A stretch of 64,000 nucleotides of DNA. Origin: Neisseria sp. MVDL19-042950 (GTDB taxonomy: Bacteria; Pseudomonadota; Gammaproteobacteria; Burkholderiales; Neisseriaceae). Shown here one piece after another: positions 1 to 10,590 of this stretch; position 1 is the first letter of the stretch, and every line of letters begins with the position of its first letter. Below the pieces are notes generated by a model. It was not told the DNA's origin, ran no database searches, and saw nothing but the letters and a program-made list of their open reading frames with translations. The stretch lies in NCBI RefSeq assembly GCF_030504625.1, contig NZ_JAUKWH010000005.1, positions 70,602-134,601 of the forward strand, written 5' to 3'. The translations under genes were made by a program, and so were the position numbers.

Positions 1-965
1 TGTACTCACGATTCTTAAAACCCAAATGCTTTCTCAACCTCATATTGGCATTGGCCGCCGTGCCTGCCGCCGCACACGCCGCGCAGTGTACGAATGCCGG
101 CTTGGACGTGGTGGTGCTTGGTTCGGGCGGCCCCGAATTGAGCGACAAACGCGCTTCTACCGGCTACTTGGTGCGTGAAAACGGCAAAGCCCGTTTCATT
201 ATCGACTTCGGTGCAGGCTCTTCACTCAACTTCGAGCGCGCGGGCGGCGACATCAAAGACTTGGAAGCCCTGCTGTTTACCCATTTCCACGTCGACCATT
301 CCAACGACTTGCCCGCATTGGTCAAAGCCTCGTATTTTTCCGAACGTAACCGTGACTTGCCGGTTTACGGCCCCACCGGAAACCACACCATCCCCACCAC
401 GCCGTTGTTTGTAGAGCGGCAGTTCGGAGAAAAAGGCGTTTATCCTTATTTGTCGGACTTTCTCACCGGTGAAGCCGCGTTCGCATTGAAGCCGATAGCG
501 GTTAACGCCGATAAAAAACAGCCCAAACTGTTTGAAACCAAACTCGGCGGCTTTACCTTGAAAGCCATTCCCGTGGAACACGGCCTGCTGCCTTCTTTGG
601 GTTGGCGTATCGAGAAAAACGGCTGCTCCGTAACCGTGTCGGGCGATACCAGCAACATCGGTAAAACTTTGGACGTGCTGGCGAAAAATACAGATATCTT
701 CATCGCCCACAATGCCGTGCCGGAAAGCGCAAGCGACAAAATCGCATTGAAGCTGCACATGATGCCGTCTGAAATCGGCCGTATCGCCCAAATCACCGGC
801 AGCCGCAGCGTGGTGTTGTCGCACTTTATGCACCGCACCGAAAAAGTGAAACCCGCCACCTCCGCCGCCATTCGCAAAACTTACCAAGGCAAGCTGGCGT
901 TTGCGCAGGACTGCGATATTTATTCGCTCAAAACCGGCATGAAAACCGGAAGCTGCAAGGAATAG
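1..965 (+). CDS. Secreted metallo-beta-lactamase-fold hydrolase (5' end one base outside window)
   Basis: The reading frame is open from base 3, and bases 1-2 (TG) are most simply the end of an ATG starting one base before the window. That gives an N-terminus MYSRFLKPKC followed by a hydrophobic stretch and an AHA-A cleavage site, so a periplasmic protein is likely; an internal TTG at 45 would destroy this signal peptide. The zinc-binding motif HFHVDH lies near residue 97 of the full protein, followed by SGDTS and a late HFMHR, as in metallo-beta-lactamase-fold hydrolases related to RNase Z and arylsulfatases. The fold is clear but the substrate cannot be read from the sequence. An uptake-sequence terminator follows directly. 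Confidence 0.85.
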   Translation, partial: YSRFLKPKCFLNLILALAAVPAAAHAAQCTNAGLDVVVLGSGGPELSDKRASTGYLVRENGKARFIIDFGAGSSLNFERAGGDIKDLEALLFTHFHVDHSNDLPALVKASYFSERNRDLPVYGPTGNHTIPTTPLFVERQFGEKGVYPYLSDFLTGEAAFALKPIAVNADKKQPKLFETKLGGFTLKAIPVEHGLLPSLGWRIEKNGCSVTVSGDTSNIGKTLDVLAKNTDIFIAHNAVPESASDKIALKLHMMPSEIGRIAQITGSRSVVLSHFMHRTEKVKPATSAAIRKTYQGKLAFAQDCDIYSLKTGMKTGSCKE

Positions 966-970
966 CCGAA

Positions 971-1020
971 AGGCCGTCTGAAAAAGGAAGGTTTTGAAAA
1001 GCGATGTTTTCAGACGGCCT
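971..1020. terminator. Uptake-sequence inverted pair, terminator
   Basis: AGGCCGTCTGAAAA and its reverse complement flank a 22-base loop between two convergent genes. Paired uptake sequences act as bidirectional terminators in Neisseria. Confidence 0.75.
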
Positions 1021-1089
1021 CGAAAGAGAATATAAGAAAATCCCAAGCCCTGTGTTCAAGGTTGGGGATTTTTCTCGGTGTAAAGACGG

Positions 1090-2508
1090 TTACAGCGAAT
1101 AATACATTTCAAATTCCAGCGGATGCGGAGCCATGCGGATGCGCTTAACATCTTCTTCCACCAGCGCGATATAACTGTCGATCCAGTCTTTGCTGAACAC
1201 GCCGCCGCGCAGCAGGAATTCATGGTCGGCTTTCAGGGCGGCCAGTGCTTCTTCTAAAGAAGCGCAAACGGTCGGCACCAAAGCATCTTCCTCCGGCGGC
1301 AGGTCGTAGAGATTTTTATCCGCCGGATCGCCGGGATGGATTTTGTTTTGAATGCCGTCCAAACCGGCCATCAGCAGTGCCGCAAAACACAGATAAGGGT
1401 TGGCCGTCGGATCGGGGAAACGGGCTTCGATACGGCGTGCCTTGCTGCTGTTCACAAACGGAATACGGATGGAAGCCGAGCGGTTTTTGGCGGAATAAGC
1501 CAGCTTGGTCGGTGCTTCGAAGTGCGGAACCAAACGTTTGTATGAGTTGGTGGACGGATTGGTGATGGCATTCAGGGCTTTGGCGTGTTTGATGATGCCG
1601 CCGATATAGTAAAGTGCGGTGTCGGACAAACCGGCATAACCGTCGCCCGAGAATAGGTTTTTGCCGTCTTTCCAGATGGATTGGTGAACGTGCATGCCGC
1701 TGCCGTTGTCGCCCATCAGCGGTTTGGGCATGAAAGTGGCAGTTTTGCCGAAGTTGTGGGCAACGTTCAAAATCACGTATTTCATTTCTTGCGTTTGGTC
1801 GGCACGATGCACCAAGGTGCTGAATCGGGTGCCGATTTCCATTTGGCTGCCGGTGCCTACTTCGGGATGGTGCACTTCCACCGGAATGCCGATTTCTTCA
1901 AGTACGTTTACCATAGCGGAGCGCAGGTCTTGGTTCGAATCCACCGGTGCTACCGGTGTGTAGCCGCCTTTAACGGAAGCGCGGTGGCCGGTGTTTTGGC
2001 CGTCGAAATGTTTGCCGCTGCTCCATGCGCCGCTTTCCGAAGTGATTTCAAAACGCGCTTTGTGCATGTGGGTTTCAAATTCGATGCCGTCGAATACGAA
2101 AAATTCGGGTTCGGGGCCGAAATAGGCGGTATCGCCCACGCCTGAAGATTTCAGATAGGCTTCGGCACGTTTGGCGATGGAACGCGGATCGCGGTCGTAG
2201 CCTTGGCCGTTGGCGGGATCGATCACGTCGCAGGTCAACACCACGGTGGCATCGTCGAAGAACGGGTCGATAAAGGCGGATGCAGCGTCGGGTTTCAACT
2301 GCATATCGGAAGCCTGAATGCCTTTCCAGCCGCTGATGGACGAGCCGTCGAACGGATGTCCGTTTTCAAACCATTCTTCAGGGTCTTCGAGCACGATGTG
2401 GGCGGGAACGGTAAAGTGATGCTGTTTGCCTTTGGTATCGGTAAAGCGCAAATCAACAAAACGGACTTCGTTTTCTTCAATCAATCGGACAACGTCTTTA
2501 ACAGACAT
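1090..2508 (-). CDS. glnA: Glutamine synthetase, type I
   Basis: Makes glutamine from glutamate, ammonia and ATP in the cytoplasm and is the main ammonia-assimilating enzyme. The 472-residue length is typical of type I-beta enzymes. Visible landmarks are the N-terminal DGSSI segment, the active-site run [11 protein letters not shown], the ammonia/ATP region GSGMHVHQS, and the adenylylation site NLYDLPPEE near residue 400, whose tyrosine is the target of GlnE. A good ribosome site (GCAGGAGTTG) precedes the ATG at 2508. It stands alone, convergent with the upstream gene, and a strong promoter is visible about 270 bases upstream. Confidence 0.97.
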   Translation of the reverse strand: MSVKDVVRLIEENEVRFVDLRFTDTKGKQHHFTVPAHIVLEDPEEWFENGHPFDGSSISGWKGIQASDMQLKPDAASAFIDPFFDDATVVLTCDVIDPANGQGYDRDPRSIAKRAEAYLKSSGVGDTAYFGPEPEFFVFDGIEFETHMHKARFEITSESGAWSSGKHFDGQNTGHRASVKGGYTPVAPVDSNQDLRSAMVNVLEEIGIPVEVHHPEVGTGSQMEIGTRFSTLVHRADQTQEMKYVILNVAHNFGKTATFMPKPLMGDNGSGMHVHQSIWKDGKNLFSGDGYAGLSDTALYYIGGIIKHAKALNAITNPSTNSYKRLVPHFEAPTKLAYSAKNRSASIRIPFVNSSKARRIEARFPDPTANPYLCFAALLMAGLDGIQNKIHPGDPADKNLYDLPPEEDALVPTVCASLEEALAALKADHEFLLRGGVFSKDWIDSYIALVEEDVKRIRMAPHPLEFEMYYSL

Positions 2509-2928
2509 GATGCAACTCCTGCGGAAAGTCGGATTTAAAAATATCGGTCGGCGTGCTGCTTTTTAACGCGATAGGTTAGCGGTTTGTATTGTGCCACAGG
2601 TGTCGGGCCGGTAGGAAAAAACGGTGCAAATAAACGGGTTTTGCCGCGGCAAGCCTGCTTGCAAAACGGTTTGGCCGGAGCGGTTCGCCGTTGCCGTCGA
2701 ATTCCTGCGGTAGGGTTTTGTGGCGTTAATACTTTATGTTGCAACACTTTGTCGGCATTTATGCTTTTGTATGGCAATATAATTTTCTATTTTAAGATTG
2801 TCAACAATTTGATGCGGTTCCGTGTGCGGATGATGTTTCGGGCGGAGCGGCGCAGGCTTGCCGTTTTTATCACCGTTTTACCGAGGCTTGGTTATAATGG
2901 CGCGATTATTTGCATTTGAGTGAAGCAC
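2509..2928. other. Divergent intergenic region glnA/aroE
   Basis: About 420 bases between two divergent genes. It holds a near-consensus leftward promoter and a rightward TATAAT at 2893-2898 that is well placed for aroE (no good -35). Short open frames on both strands look random. No RNA gene or repeat was recognised; the glnA leader would be about 260 bases, with no obvious riboswitch. Confidence 0.6.
2776..2804 (-). promoter_or_regulatory. Candidate glnA promoter
   Basis: Read leftward this is TTGACA, 17 bases, TATATT: a perfect -35 and a five-of-six -10 at the ideal spacing. It faces glnA and would start transcription near 2768. No sigma-54 type GG/GC element was recognised. Confidence 0.6.
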
Positions 2929-3753
2929 ATGGACACCAAGCCCCGCTATGCCGTGTTCGGCAATCCGATAGTACACAGCAAATCGCCGCAAATCCACGAG
3001 CAGTTCGCCTTGCAGGAGCAGGTCGAAATCCATTACGAGCGCATCTTGGCGGCACCGGATGCTTTTGCGGAAACCGTTGAGTGTTTTTTTGCGGAAGGCG
3101 GACAGGGCGCAAATGTTACCGTGCCGTTTAAGACGGCCGCTTATGATTGGGTGGACGAGCATTCCGAACGGGCGGAAGCGGCGGGTGCGGTCAATACGTT
3201 GATTCCGCTGGGTAACGGTCGTTTCCGCGGCGACAACACCGACGGTGTAGGTTTGGTAAATGATATCGTGCAGGTATTGGGGATACCGTTGAAGGGAAAG
3301 AAAGTGCTGGTGTTGGGAGCGGGCGGAGCCGTGCGCGGCGTAGTGCCGGTGTTGCTTGAACAGCAGCCGGCAAGCATCACGATTGCCAACCGCACCGAAA
3401 CCAAGGCCGAGGAATTGGCCGCGTGTTTCGGTGTTCAGACGGCCTCTTTAAACAGTTTGCCGGCCAATTATTTCGATATCGTCATCAATGGCACATCAGG
3501 CGGGCTGAGCGGGGCATTGCCCGATGTGGATGCCGCCGTGTTCGGTGCGTGCGAGTTGGCCTACGATATGGTTTACGGTGAAGCGGCTCGAGTGTTTTTG
3601 GATTTTGCGCATAACGCGGGAGCCCGGCAAACGGCCGACGGATTGGGCATGCTGGTTGGACAGGCGGCTTATGCTTATCGACTGTGGCGCGGGTTCGAGC
3701 CGGACATCAAGCCGGTAATCCGTTATATGAGAGAGGCAGGAAATCATGTTTAA
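2929..3753 (+). CDS. aroE: Shikimate dehydrogenase
   Basis: NADPH-dependent reduction of 3-dehydroshikimate to shikimate in aromatic amino acid synthesis. The N-terminal substrate domain shows [10 protein letters not shown] and the catalytic lysine motif NVTVPFK; DNTDG follows, then the nucleotide-binding GAGGAVRGV loop. I chose the ATG at 2929, giving [13 protein letters not shown], over an in-frame GTG at 2920. The 3' end overlaps mtgA by eight bases, so the two are co-transcribed. A TATAAT at 2893-2898 is a likely -10. Confidence 0.95.
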   Translation: MDTKPRYAVFGNPIVHSKSPQIHEQFALQEQVEIHYERILAAPDAFAETVECFFAEGGQGANVTVPFKTAAYDWVDEHSERAEAAGAVNTLIPLGNGRFRGDNTDGVGLVNDIVQVLGIPLKGKKVLVLGAGGAVRGVVPVLLEQQPASITIANRTETKAEELAACFGVQTASLNSLPANYFDIVINGTSGGLSGALPDVDAAVFGACELAYDMVYGEAARVFLDFAHNAGARQTADGLGMLVGQAAYAYRLWRGFEPDIKPVIRYMREAGNHV

Positions 3754-4432
3754 ATGGCTGATTGCATTGCCGTTTGCTGCTTTTATTCTGTTTAATGCCT
3801 ATGTGTATGGAAACATTATCACTTACCGCGCGGTGGCACCGCATAAAACCGCTTTTATGAGTATGCGCATGAGCGATTTCCGCGATAAAGGGAAAGATGT
3901 CGCATTGGACTATCGCTGGGTGCCGTATGACAAGATTTCGGTTAATCTGAAAAAAGCCCTGATCGCTTCGGAGGATGCCAAATTTGCAGCGCACGGCGGC
4001 TTCGATTGGAACGGTATCCGCGATGCCATCAAGCGCAACGAACGCGGCGGCAAGATTCGCGCCGGTGGCTCTACCATCAGCCAGCAGCTTGCTAAAAATC
4101 TGTTTTTAAATGAAAGCCGAAGTTATTGGCGTAAAGCGGAAGAGGCGGCGATTACGGCAATGATGGAAGCGACTACTGATAAAGACCGTATTTTCGAGCT
4201 TTATTTGAATTCGATTGAATGGGGTTACGGTATTTTCGGTGCGGAAGCGGCTTCGCAGTACTTTTATAAAAAACCGGCAGCCAATCTGAGCAAACAGCAG
4301 GCGGCGAAATTGGCCGCCCGGGTGCCCCGTCCGCTTTATTATGCCGAAAATCCGCGTGATCGTGGGTTGCGTGCCAAAACCACTATTATTTTGAGACGGA
4401 TGGGTTCTGCGGCTTTGCCGGATACGGATTAG
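3746..4432 (+). CDS. mtgA: Monofunctional peptidoglycan transglycosylase
   Basis: Membrane-anchored GT51 glycosyltransferase that polymerises lipid II into glycan strands. The 228-residue protein has one N-terminal membrane segment (about residues 4-22), then the GT51 motifs [12 protein letters not shown] (with the catalytic glutamate) and [14 protein letters not shown]. There is no transpeptidase domain, which separates it from ponA further right in this window. It overlaps aroE and ends just before an uptake-sequence terminator. Confidence 0.95.
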   Translation: MFKWLIALPFAAFILFNAYVYGNIITYRAVAPHKTAFMSMRMSDFRDKGKDVALDYRWVPYDKISVNLKKALIASEDAKFAAHGGFDWNGIRDAIKRNERGGKIRAGGSTISQQLAKNLFLNESRSYWRKAEEAAITAMMEATTDKDRIFELYLNSIEWGYGIFGAEAASQYFYKKPAANLSKQQAAKLAARVPRPLYYAENPRDRGLRAKTTIILRRMGSAALPDTD

Positions 4433-4460
4433 CTGAACCGTTGATGGGCATCAAACCGGC

Positions 4461-4496
4461 AAGAGGCCGTCTGAAAAGGTTTTCAGACGGCCTCTT
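4461..4496. terminator. Uptake-sequence terminator after mtgA
   Basis: Perfect 17-base inverted repeat AAGAGGCCGTCTGAAAA with a two-base loop between the convergent mtgA and aroB genes. Confidence 0.85.
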
Positions 4497-4513
4497 GCTT
4501 TCATTATCGGGCT

Positions 4514-5593
4514 TTACAGGTAGGGTTGCAGCGTTTTTCTCAAAATTTCCGTATCGGTAATTTCGGTAATGTTTGCTTCACCTAAACGGTTTAGGCCGAC
4601 AAAACGCATAACGCCGCTGCAGACTTTTTTGTCGTGCTGCATATGGGCAATCCATTTTTCAAAATCGAAGCGGGGCGGTGCAACCGGCAATTCCGCTTTT
4701 TCGAGCAATGCGGCAATGCGCTCGGTATCTTTGCTTTTCAGACGGCCTAATTGTTCTGAAAGGCGGCAGGCCAATACCATGCCTGCGGCAACTGCCTCGC
4801 CGTGCAGCCATACGCCATAGCCCATTTCCGCTTCAATGGCATGGCCGAAAGTATGCCCCAAATTCAGCCAAGCACGTATGCCTTGCTCGGTTTCGTCTTG
4901 GGCAACGATGTCGGCTTTCATGCGGCAGCAATGATAAACGGCTTCGGTTAAAACGGCCTGATCCTGCCGCATCAGGGCGGTTATGTTTTGTTCCAGCCAT
5001 TCAAGGAAATCAATATCGCCGAGTGCTCCGTATTTGATCACTTCGGCCATGCCGACTGAAAGCTCGCGGCGGGGAAGGGTGCCGAGGGTGCTTAAGTCTG
5101 CAAGCACGGCCTGAGGTTGGTAAAACGCACCAATCATGTTTTTTCCAAGAGGATGGTTGATGGCCGTTTTGCCGCCGACAGACGAGTCGACTTGGCTGAG
5201 CAGAGTGGTTGGAATTTGAATAAAAGGTGCGCCGCGCTGATAAGTTGCGGCGGCAAAGCCGACCATGTCGCCGATCACGCCGCCGCCTAAGGCGATTAGG
5301 GTGGTTTTCCGTTCGGCGCGGTTTTGCATCAGGCCGTCAAAAATCAGATTGAGCGTTTGCCAATCTTTATATTGTTCTCCATCGGGCAGAACAATGCTGA
5401 AATGCGGGATGCCGAGCTTGTCCAAGGCCGTCTGAAGCGTATGCAGATACAACGGAGCGATGGTTTCATTGGTGACAATGGCTGCTTTTTTTCCTATGTA
5501 GGGCCGGAGCAGGGTATCTGCTTGTGCAAGCAGGTTTTCGCCGATAAAAATAGGGTATTGATGGGAAGGTGTTTCAACAGTTAGTGTGCGCAT
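4514..5593 (-). CDS. aroB: 3-Dehydroquinate synthase
   Basis: Converts DAHP to 3-dehydroquinate using NAD and a metal ion, the second shikimate-pathway step. The protein is 359 residues, as usual, with the NAD-binding [16 protein letters not shown] segment near residue 105, [15 protein letters not shown], and the metal-binding GHTFGHAIE. The ATG at 5593 is preceded by GGAG. It lies in the usual pil-aroK-aroB order but is separated from aroK by an unusually long gap of 400-odd bases containing a terminator, so it may have its own promoter. Confidence 0.97.
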   Translation of the reverse strand: MRTLTVETPSHQYPIFIGENLLAQADTLLRPYIGKKAAIVTNETIAPLYLHTLQTALDKLGIPHFSIVLPDGEQYKDWQTLNLIFDGLMQNRAERKTTLIALGGGVIGDMVGFAAATYQRGAPFIQIPTTLLSQVDSSVGGKTAINHPLGKNMIGAFYQPQAVLADLSTLGTLPRRELSVGMAEVIKYGALGDIDFLEWLEQNITALMRQDQAVLTEAVYHCCRMKADIVAQDETEQGIRAWLNLGHTFGHAIEAEMGYGVWLHGEAVAAGMVLACRLSEQLGRLKSKDTERIAALLEKAELPVAPPRFDFEKWIAHMQHDKKVCSGVMRFVGLNRLGEANITEITDTEILRKTLQPYL

Positions 5594-5765
5594 TTATAGC
5601 TCCGTATACATGGTTTCAGACGGCCATTAGGTAATGGATATGTTATCGGCAAAGGCGTTCTGTATTTTGTCGTCCGACAGATAAATCGGATGACTTATAT
5701 ATCTCTATGTTCGGATTCGGTTCGGGTATTGCTTAAGTATCCGATATAGCAGGCGGATATTCTGA

Positions 5766-5978
5766 ATGAAGCCGATTATAACGATATGGGAAACACAAAG
5801 CGGTATCGTTTTTAACCATTATTACCGTGTATTCGGTGAGGCCGGCGGTTGTTTTGAACTCGTGTTTGTATCGAGTGTTTTGCCAAGCTCTCAGTTTGTC
5901 TACCTCGATACCGGCATTTCCCTAAATATAATCAGGCCGTCTGAAACAAGATGGGTTATGTTTTCAGACGGCCTCTGA
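5766..5978 (+). CDS. Possible small ORF in the aroK-aroB gap
   Basis: A 70-codon frame opposite to its neighbours, preceded by a purine-rich AGGCGGA eight bases before the ATG. No family was recognised. The last codons run through the uptake-sequence inverted pair, so the C-terminus is dictated by a terminator; that argues against a conserved protein. A hairpin of the form GTCGTCCGA...TCGGATGAC lies upstream at about 5670-5696. The stretch may simply be non-coding DNA inserted between aroK and aroB. Confidence 0.2.
   Translation: MKPIITIWETQSGIVFNHYYRVFGEAGGCFELVFVSSVLPSSQFVYLDTGISLNIIRPSETRWVMFSDGL
5934..5974. terminator. Uptake-sequence terminator after aroK
   Basis: Inverted AGGCCGTCTGAAA pair with a loop of about 15 bases, downstream of the pil-aroK operon and upstream of aroB. 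It would separate aroB from pil-operon transcription. Confidence 0.7.
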
Positions 5979-6007
5979 GTATGCTTACAATACCGTCGGG
6001 GCGGTAT

Positions 6008-6529
6008 CTATTTTCGCGACAACAATTGCAGTAATTTTTCTACGGTTTTGTGGCAGTTTTGGCTGGTAGATTCAACCACAATGTCAGCCGCAGAACGGTA
6101 AACACCGTCACGGAGATGATACAATTCTTGCAATTTAACCAAAGGATCTTCTACTTGGAGCAAAGGGCGGTTGTTGTCATAACGGGTACGTTCCAACAAA
6201 ATTTCAGGACGTGCATGCAGATAAATAACCGTACCGCGCGTGCATAGTTTACTACGGTTCTCTTCACGCATTACCGCCCCGCCGCCCGTAGCCAATACGA
6301 TATTGTCCAAAGCGGTCAGCTCATCAATAACAGCGGCCTCTCGTTCGCGGAAACCTTCTTCTCCTTCCAACTCGAAAATAGTCGGAATAGATACGCCGGT
6401 ACGCTTGCAGATTTCTTGATCACTATCGTAAAAAGAACGGCCTAAGGCTTGCGCGGTATATTTGCCTAAAGTCGTTTTTCCCGCTCCCATCAAGCCGATA
6501 AAAAATAAATTGCCTGCTATGTTCTCCAT
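6008..6529 (-). CDS. aroK: Shikimate kinase
   Basis: Phosphorylates shikimate with ATP. The P-loop GLMGAGKTT falls at residues 12-20 when the ATG at 6529 (MENIAGN) is used; FYDSDQEI and ATGGGAV complete the shikimate-binding set, with the lid around NNRPLL. Two upstream in-frame starts exist (ATG 6538, TTG 6559), but they add residues not expected from the family and none has a strong ribosome site. It is the first gene after pilQ, and probably shares its transcript. Confidence 0.93.
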   Translation of the reverse strand: MENIAGNLFFIGLMGAGKTTLGKYTAQALGRSFYDSDQEICKRTGVSIPTIFELEGEEGFREREAAVIDELTALDNIVLATGGGAVMREENRSKLCTRGTVIYLHARPEILLERTRYDNNRPLLQVEDPLVKLQELYHLRDGVYRSAADIVVESTSQNCHKTVEKLLQLLSRK

Positions 6530-6585
6530 AGCAGGCATTTTAAACGAAAACTTACACAAAGTGTTTGCTTACGTATGGTTTATGT

Positions 6586-8769
6586 TTAGTAGCGCAAGTT
6601 GCTGCCGACATTATCCATAATGCGTGGGGTAATGAAGATCAGCAGTTCGCGACGAGCCTCATTGCGAACACGTGATTTAAACAAATTGCCTACCACGGGA
6701 ATATCACCCAGCAGAGGAACTTTGCTTACGGTGTTGCCGTTTTCTTCCTCATAAATACCACCAACGATCAACGTACCACCATCTTCAACCATAGCTTGGG
6801 TTTGCAGTTGTTTGGTGGTAATACACTTGGTAGTTGTGCCGCTGGCTACGCAATCGGTGGGGCTGTCTTTGTTAATTTTAACCGACATGATCACTTGGCC
6901 GTCGGGAGTAATGTTGGGCGTAACTGTTAAACCCAACACAGCTTTTTTGAAGGTAATCGATGTCGCACCGCTGGAAGTAGCTTGTTCGAAAGGAATCTCA
7001 GTACCGGATTCGATAACCGCTTCCTTACGATCTTGAGTCAATACACGCGGATTCGAAATAACTTTACCTTTGCTTTGCTCTTGCATGGCTTGTAATTCTA
7101 GTCCCAATGCACCTGATGATATTGCACGTACCAAAGCAATGCTTGAAGTGGCGGATGCCAAAGGCAAGTTAACATTGGGGTTTAGTATAAACGGATCCAG
7201 TGTCGGACGAGTTTGGGAACCACTTAAAATCGAGTTAGCCAAAGTGTTATTATTTTTTACTTTAGTGCTGAAGTTATTAATAGCATTATTCAAGTCCGAG
7301 CCTATGCTGTTTCGACCGTTGACACCTTGATAGCCGAACTTCACACCTAAGCTACGAGAGAAACCGTCGTTAGCTTCTACAATACGGGCTTCTACCATCA
7401 CTTGGCGTGTCGGAACATCCAATTCTTCAATGAGTTTTTGGAATTTTTGGATAACTCCCCGGTTGTCTGAAATAATTAACGTGTTCGTAGCAGGATCGAT
7501 TAATGCGCTGCCACGGCTGCTCAACATAGAGTTACGGCTATCGCTACTTCCGCCATTTTCATCTAAACGAAGGATTTTGCGGAATTCCTCTACATTTTTG
7601 TATTTCAACTGGAACGTTTGCGAAAATAGCGGGCCTAAGTCATCAATTTCTTTTTGTGCTTGTAAAGTTGCTTTGTCTTTCGCCAACAATTCATCGCGCG
7701 GAGCGACATTAATGATATTGCCTTGGCGACGCATATCAAGATTACGAGCCTGCAGAACCAGATCTAAGGCTTGATCCCAAGGTACATCTTTTAGAGATAG
7801 GGTCATTCTTCCATTGACTGTGTCGCTGGCTACGATATTTAATCCAGATTCTTTCGCAAGAATTTGCAGGATAGTACGCACTTCAATATCTTGGAAATCT
7901 AAAGAAACTTTCTTTCCGTTGAAGGATTTATTGTTATTTTTGTTCAATCCCAAAGCACTAACATTACTTTTGGGGTTGATCTCAAAACTAAATCGGCCTG
8001 CTCCCGCTTTGGTACGTACTTCCCAGCTACCATTATTTTTAATTACCAATTGGGTATTATTTCCAATACGCTTCATAGTAATGTTGCGTACAGGTGTGTT
8101 GAAGTCGGTTACATCCAGAGCACGCTGTGCTTGTGTGGGTAAAGGATAATTTTTAAGCGTAACAATAATACGGTCGCTTTGCTGTTTGATCTCTGGTTCT
8201 CCTGTAAAGGATGGGGCACTTAACTCTACAACGCCCGAGTTGCGTGGCCCCTTACGGAAGTCAATATTTGCCGATGTAGTAACTTGCTCCGATGACACTT
8301 TGGAAGCAGTCTTACGAGAATGACTAGATGCGGCAACATAATCGGCTTTGTTGGACGCAGGTTGTGCAGCGGAATTATTAGCTTTAGAGGCTTCGTTTAC
8401 ATAGACCCATACCTCATTACCTTTAATCTCGGTGCTGTATTGGCCGATTTTGTTTAGTCCGAGCACAATACGGCTGCGATTATTATTTTGTGCAGTAGTA
8501 ATTTGATTTAGCAATGGATCAGCATATTCCAAAACCGGTTGAGGTAGTTGGAGGTGGGTGCCGCCGAAATCTAAAGCAATGCGTGGAGGAGCATTGGTAA
8601 TAAAACCACGAGGTGAAACAGCACCCTCATCAAATTTAATTTTGATAATTTTTTGGTTGCCAGGCAAGGTGGAAACGTTGATATCGGTAATATTGCCTGC
8701 AAAAGCTGTTTGAACAGCAAATCCTAAGCCGATAGCGGAAAGAATTTTTTTTACATTGTATGATTTCAT
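6586..8769 (-). CDS. pilQ: Type IV pilus secretin PilQ
   Basis: Outer-membrane dodecameric channel through which the pilus fibre leaves the cell. The 727-residue precursor has a signal peptide ending AFAG, tandem AMIN-type peptidoglycan-binding regions (about 25-280), a short N0/N1 region with the [14 protein letters not shown] segment, and a C-terminal secretin domain with [13 protein letters not shown] and [14 protein letters not shown]. The linker between the AMIN regions is short and lacks the basic octapeptide repeats known from meningococcal PilQ. Good AAAGGGG ribosome site before 8769. Last pil gene of the operon. Confidence 0.96.
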   Translation of the reverse strand: MKSYNVKKILSAIGLGFAVQTAFAGNITDINVSTLPGNQKIIKIKFDEGAVSPRGFITNAPPRIALDFGGTHLQLPQPVLEYADPLLNQITTAQNNNRSRIVLGLNKIGQYSTEIKGNEVWVYVNEASKANNSAAQPASNKADYVAASSHSRKTASKVSSEQVTTSANIDFRKGPRNSGVVELSAPSFTGEPEIKQQSDRIIVTLKNYPLPTQAQRALDVTDFNTPVRNITMKRIGNNTQLVIKNNGSWEVRTKAGAGRFSFEINPKSNVSALGLNKNNNKSFNGKKVSLDFQDIEVRTILQILAKESGLNIVASDTVNGRMTLSLKDVPWDQALDLVLQARNLDMRRQGNIINVAPRDELLAKDKATLQAQKEIDDLGPLFSQTFQLKYKNVEEFRKILRLDENGGSSDSRNSMLSSRGSALIDPATNTLIISDNRGVIQKFQKLIEELDVPTRQVMVEARIVEANDGFSRSLGVKFGYQGVNGRNSIGSDLNNAINNFSTKVKNNNTLANSILSGSQTRPTLDPFILNPNVNLPLASATSSIALVRAISSGALGLELQAMQEQSKGKVISNPRVLTQDRKEAVIESGTEIPFEQATSSGATSITFKKAVLGLTVTPNITPDGQVIMSVKINKDSPTDCVASGTTTKCITTKQLQTQAMVEDGGTLIVGGIYEEENGNTVSKVPLLGDIPVVGNLFKSRVRNEARRELLIFITPRIMDNVGSNLRY

Positions 8770-8786
8770 AATGTGATGCCCCTTTA

Positions 8787-9323
8787 TTATTTATTGTTTT
8801 GAACCGTTGCGGTACTCTTTTCTGATCCGCTGCTCAATGGTAATTCAGTTTTTCGGTAAGTCCAGTTGCCATAGCTATCTTCTACAACTTCTGTCAGTAA
8901 AATCTTATCAGGTACTATTGATTGGATATGACCAAAGTTTTGTCCAATATAGTTACCTACGTGAACGGTATAAACATGACCGTTTGCTTCTACATAGCCG
9001 GAAGTTTGATTATCTTTCTTAAACATTCCAACATATTTCAGATTTTCCAAACTAAAACCTTCAAGTACCTCTTTGGGCCGATTCATATTGGGTGCATTTG
9101 CACTTTGCTGGGCAGTATTAAGGCGCTTGTTATCGAAAGCATCCAATCCACTATGAGTAGGTGGTGTATAGGGTTTCGGTGGATTGATTATTGGCTCTTC
9201 AAAAGGAATTATCTTCGCTTTTGCTTGTTGTTGGGTTTCTTGCGTCCAAGTTTTCAAGTCTTCATGGGCAGGAGTACAGGCGGCTAAGGCCAATATGCCT
9301 GCGAGTAATATTTTGTTTTTCAT
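8787..9323 (-). CDS. pilP: Type IV pilus assembly lipoprotein PilP
   Basis: Inner-membrane-anchored lipoprotein linking the PilNO platform to the PilQ secretin in the periplasm. The signal peptide ends in the lipobox LAAC (cysteine at residue 16), followed by a proline-rich extended linker and a C-terminal beta domain, whose [20 protein letters not shown] segment is recognisable. At 178 residues it matches the family. It sits 17 bases upstream of pilQ. Confidence 0.95.
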   Translation of the reverse strand: MKNKILLAGILALAACTPAHEDLKTWTQETQQQAKAKIIPFEEPIINPPKPYTPPTHSGLDAFDNKRLNTAQQSANAPNMNRPKEVLEGFSLENLKYVGMFKKDNQTSGYVEANGHVYTVHVGNYIGQNFGHIQSIVPDKILLTEVVEDSYGNWTYRKTELPLSSGSEKSTATVQNNK

Positions 9324-9340
9324 AATGCATCTCTCAGGAA

Positions 9341-9985
9341 TTATTGGTTGCTTTGTGCTTTTTCGGCTGCACTGGCTGCCGCAATTTCTGCTTCTACCTC
9401 TTCTACCGGGCGGGCTTTATAGGTGTTTGCAGTGGCACTAAATGTCAACTGGTTGCTATTTTTATCATCTTTGTGGCCGATTTTTAGCGACTCTAAAGTA
9501 ATGATACGAGAAAGAGCACCTACGTCACGGGTAAATTGGCTAATTTGATTATATTTACCTGTGATAGAAATTTCATAAGGTAAAACTTGAATTGGGCCTT
9601 CATTTATTGATGTTTGAGGTGTTACGCTATCCATGCGTAAGCCATTTGTAGCACCTGCTTGATGCAGCTCCTGTATCAGATTGGGAATTTCAGCATCTGT
9701 CGGTAATTGTTTTAACAGAACATTAAATGAGGAGCGGATAGCACTTAATTCGGCTTTCAAGTTGTCCAAATTTGCTGCTTCGATGCTTTTTTTCGTATAA
9801 GTATCTTTTAGCTCGATTTCTTTATTTTGAACCGAATCTAATGTCTCAATTTGCATACGAAAGAGGGCAAAATAACTAATTGCCAAAACACCGACAATGG
9901 TCAAGCCAGCTAAAGTGAGTTTGGCGGGTGTACTTAATAAATGTAAGGTATGTATATCAATATCTTTTAATTTTTTTACTGACAT
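9341..9985 (-). CDS. pilO: Type IV pilus inner-membrane platform protein PilO
   Basis: Bitopic inner-membrane protein that pairs with PilN. I place the start at the ATG at 9985 (MSVKKLKDIDIHTL), preceded by AGGGGA seven bases upstream and just after the pilN stop codon; a longer frame from 10015 would overlap pilN and lacks support. There is one membrane segment (about residues 22-42), a coiled coil, then a ferredoxin-like periplasmic domain. About 214 residues. Confidence 0.95.
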   Translation of the reverse strand: MSVKKLKDIDIHTLHLLSTPAKLTLAGLTIVGVLAISYFALFRMQIETLDSVQNKEIELKDTYTKKSIEAANLDNLKAELSAIRSSFNVLLKQLPTDAEIPNLIQELHQAGATNGLRMDSVTPQTSINEGPIQVLPYEISITGKYNQISQFTRDVGALSRIITLESLKIGHKDDKNSNQLTFSATANTYKARPVEEVEAEIAAASAAEKAQSNQ

Positions 9986-9986
9986 A

Positions 9987-10589
9987 TTAATTCCCCTGTT
10001 TGTTAACAGCAGCATTTATATCGGAAGTTTCAACTGGTAAGGCGCGGCTGGCTTGGTTTAAGAGGACTTTTAGTGTAAATTCTTGAGAATTATCCACTTT
10101 TTTAATGCTTAATAATTCCGGTTGCGTGAAAAGACCAGTACTAGGGAGAGAGCGCATAAACATAGCAATTTTGTTATCGCTAGTTGCTTTGCCACTGATA
10201 GTATAAGTACTTGGGTTTTCGGCATTAATAGAGGTAATATAGGTGCCCTCTGGGATTAATACGTTAATAGAATCAATAAGGTAGGCCGCTTGAAAACGTT
10301 TTTCTTGCAGTTCTTCCACTTTCTGTTTACGGGCTAAAAAGTCTTCCTTTTCCTTTTTCAATTTATTGATTTCAAGAAGATTTTGATCTATCTTGGCAAT
10401 TTCTTGATTTAGAAATTCATTTCGCTTTTCTTGGCCGCCTATTGCATTGTTGATTGAGAGATAAGTTAATGCAGAGAAGCCTAAACCTGTAAATAGTGCA
10501 AACAACATTAATGCCTTAAATTGTTGCTTTTTTTTCTGTTGGATCTTTTCTCTATAAGGAAGAAGATTAATTCTGGTTAATTCAATCAT
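9987..10589 (-). CDS. pilN: Type IV pilus inner-membrane platform protein PilN
   Basis: The N-terminus carries the conserved MIELTRINLLPYRE cytoplasmic peptide that docks into PilM, followed by one membrane segment (about 25-45), a coiled coil rich in Glu/Lys/Gln, and a small periplasmic domain. 200 residues. It begins one base after pilM stops, so the pilMNOPQ order is complete and tightly packed. Confidence 0.96.
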   Translation of the reverse strand: MIELTRINLLPYREKIQQKKKQQFKALMLFALFTGLGFSALTYLSINNAIGGQEKRNEFLNQEIAKIDQNLLEINKLKKEKEDFLARKQKVEELQEKRFQAAYLIDSINVLIPEGTYITSINAENPSTYTISGKATSDNKIAMFMRSLPSTGLFTQPELLSIKKVDNSQEFTLKVLLNQASRALPVETSDINAAVNKQGN

Positions 10590-10590
10590 G

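Noticed and set aside
2584-2919. Rightward ORF in the glnA/aroE gap
   Set aside because: It crosses the strong leftward promoter, has no ribosome site and reads as random sequence.
9986-10015. Longer PilO start overlapping pilN
   Set aside because: The ATG at 9985 has a good ribosome site and starts at the normal family N-terminus.
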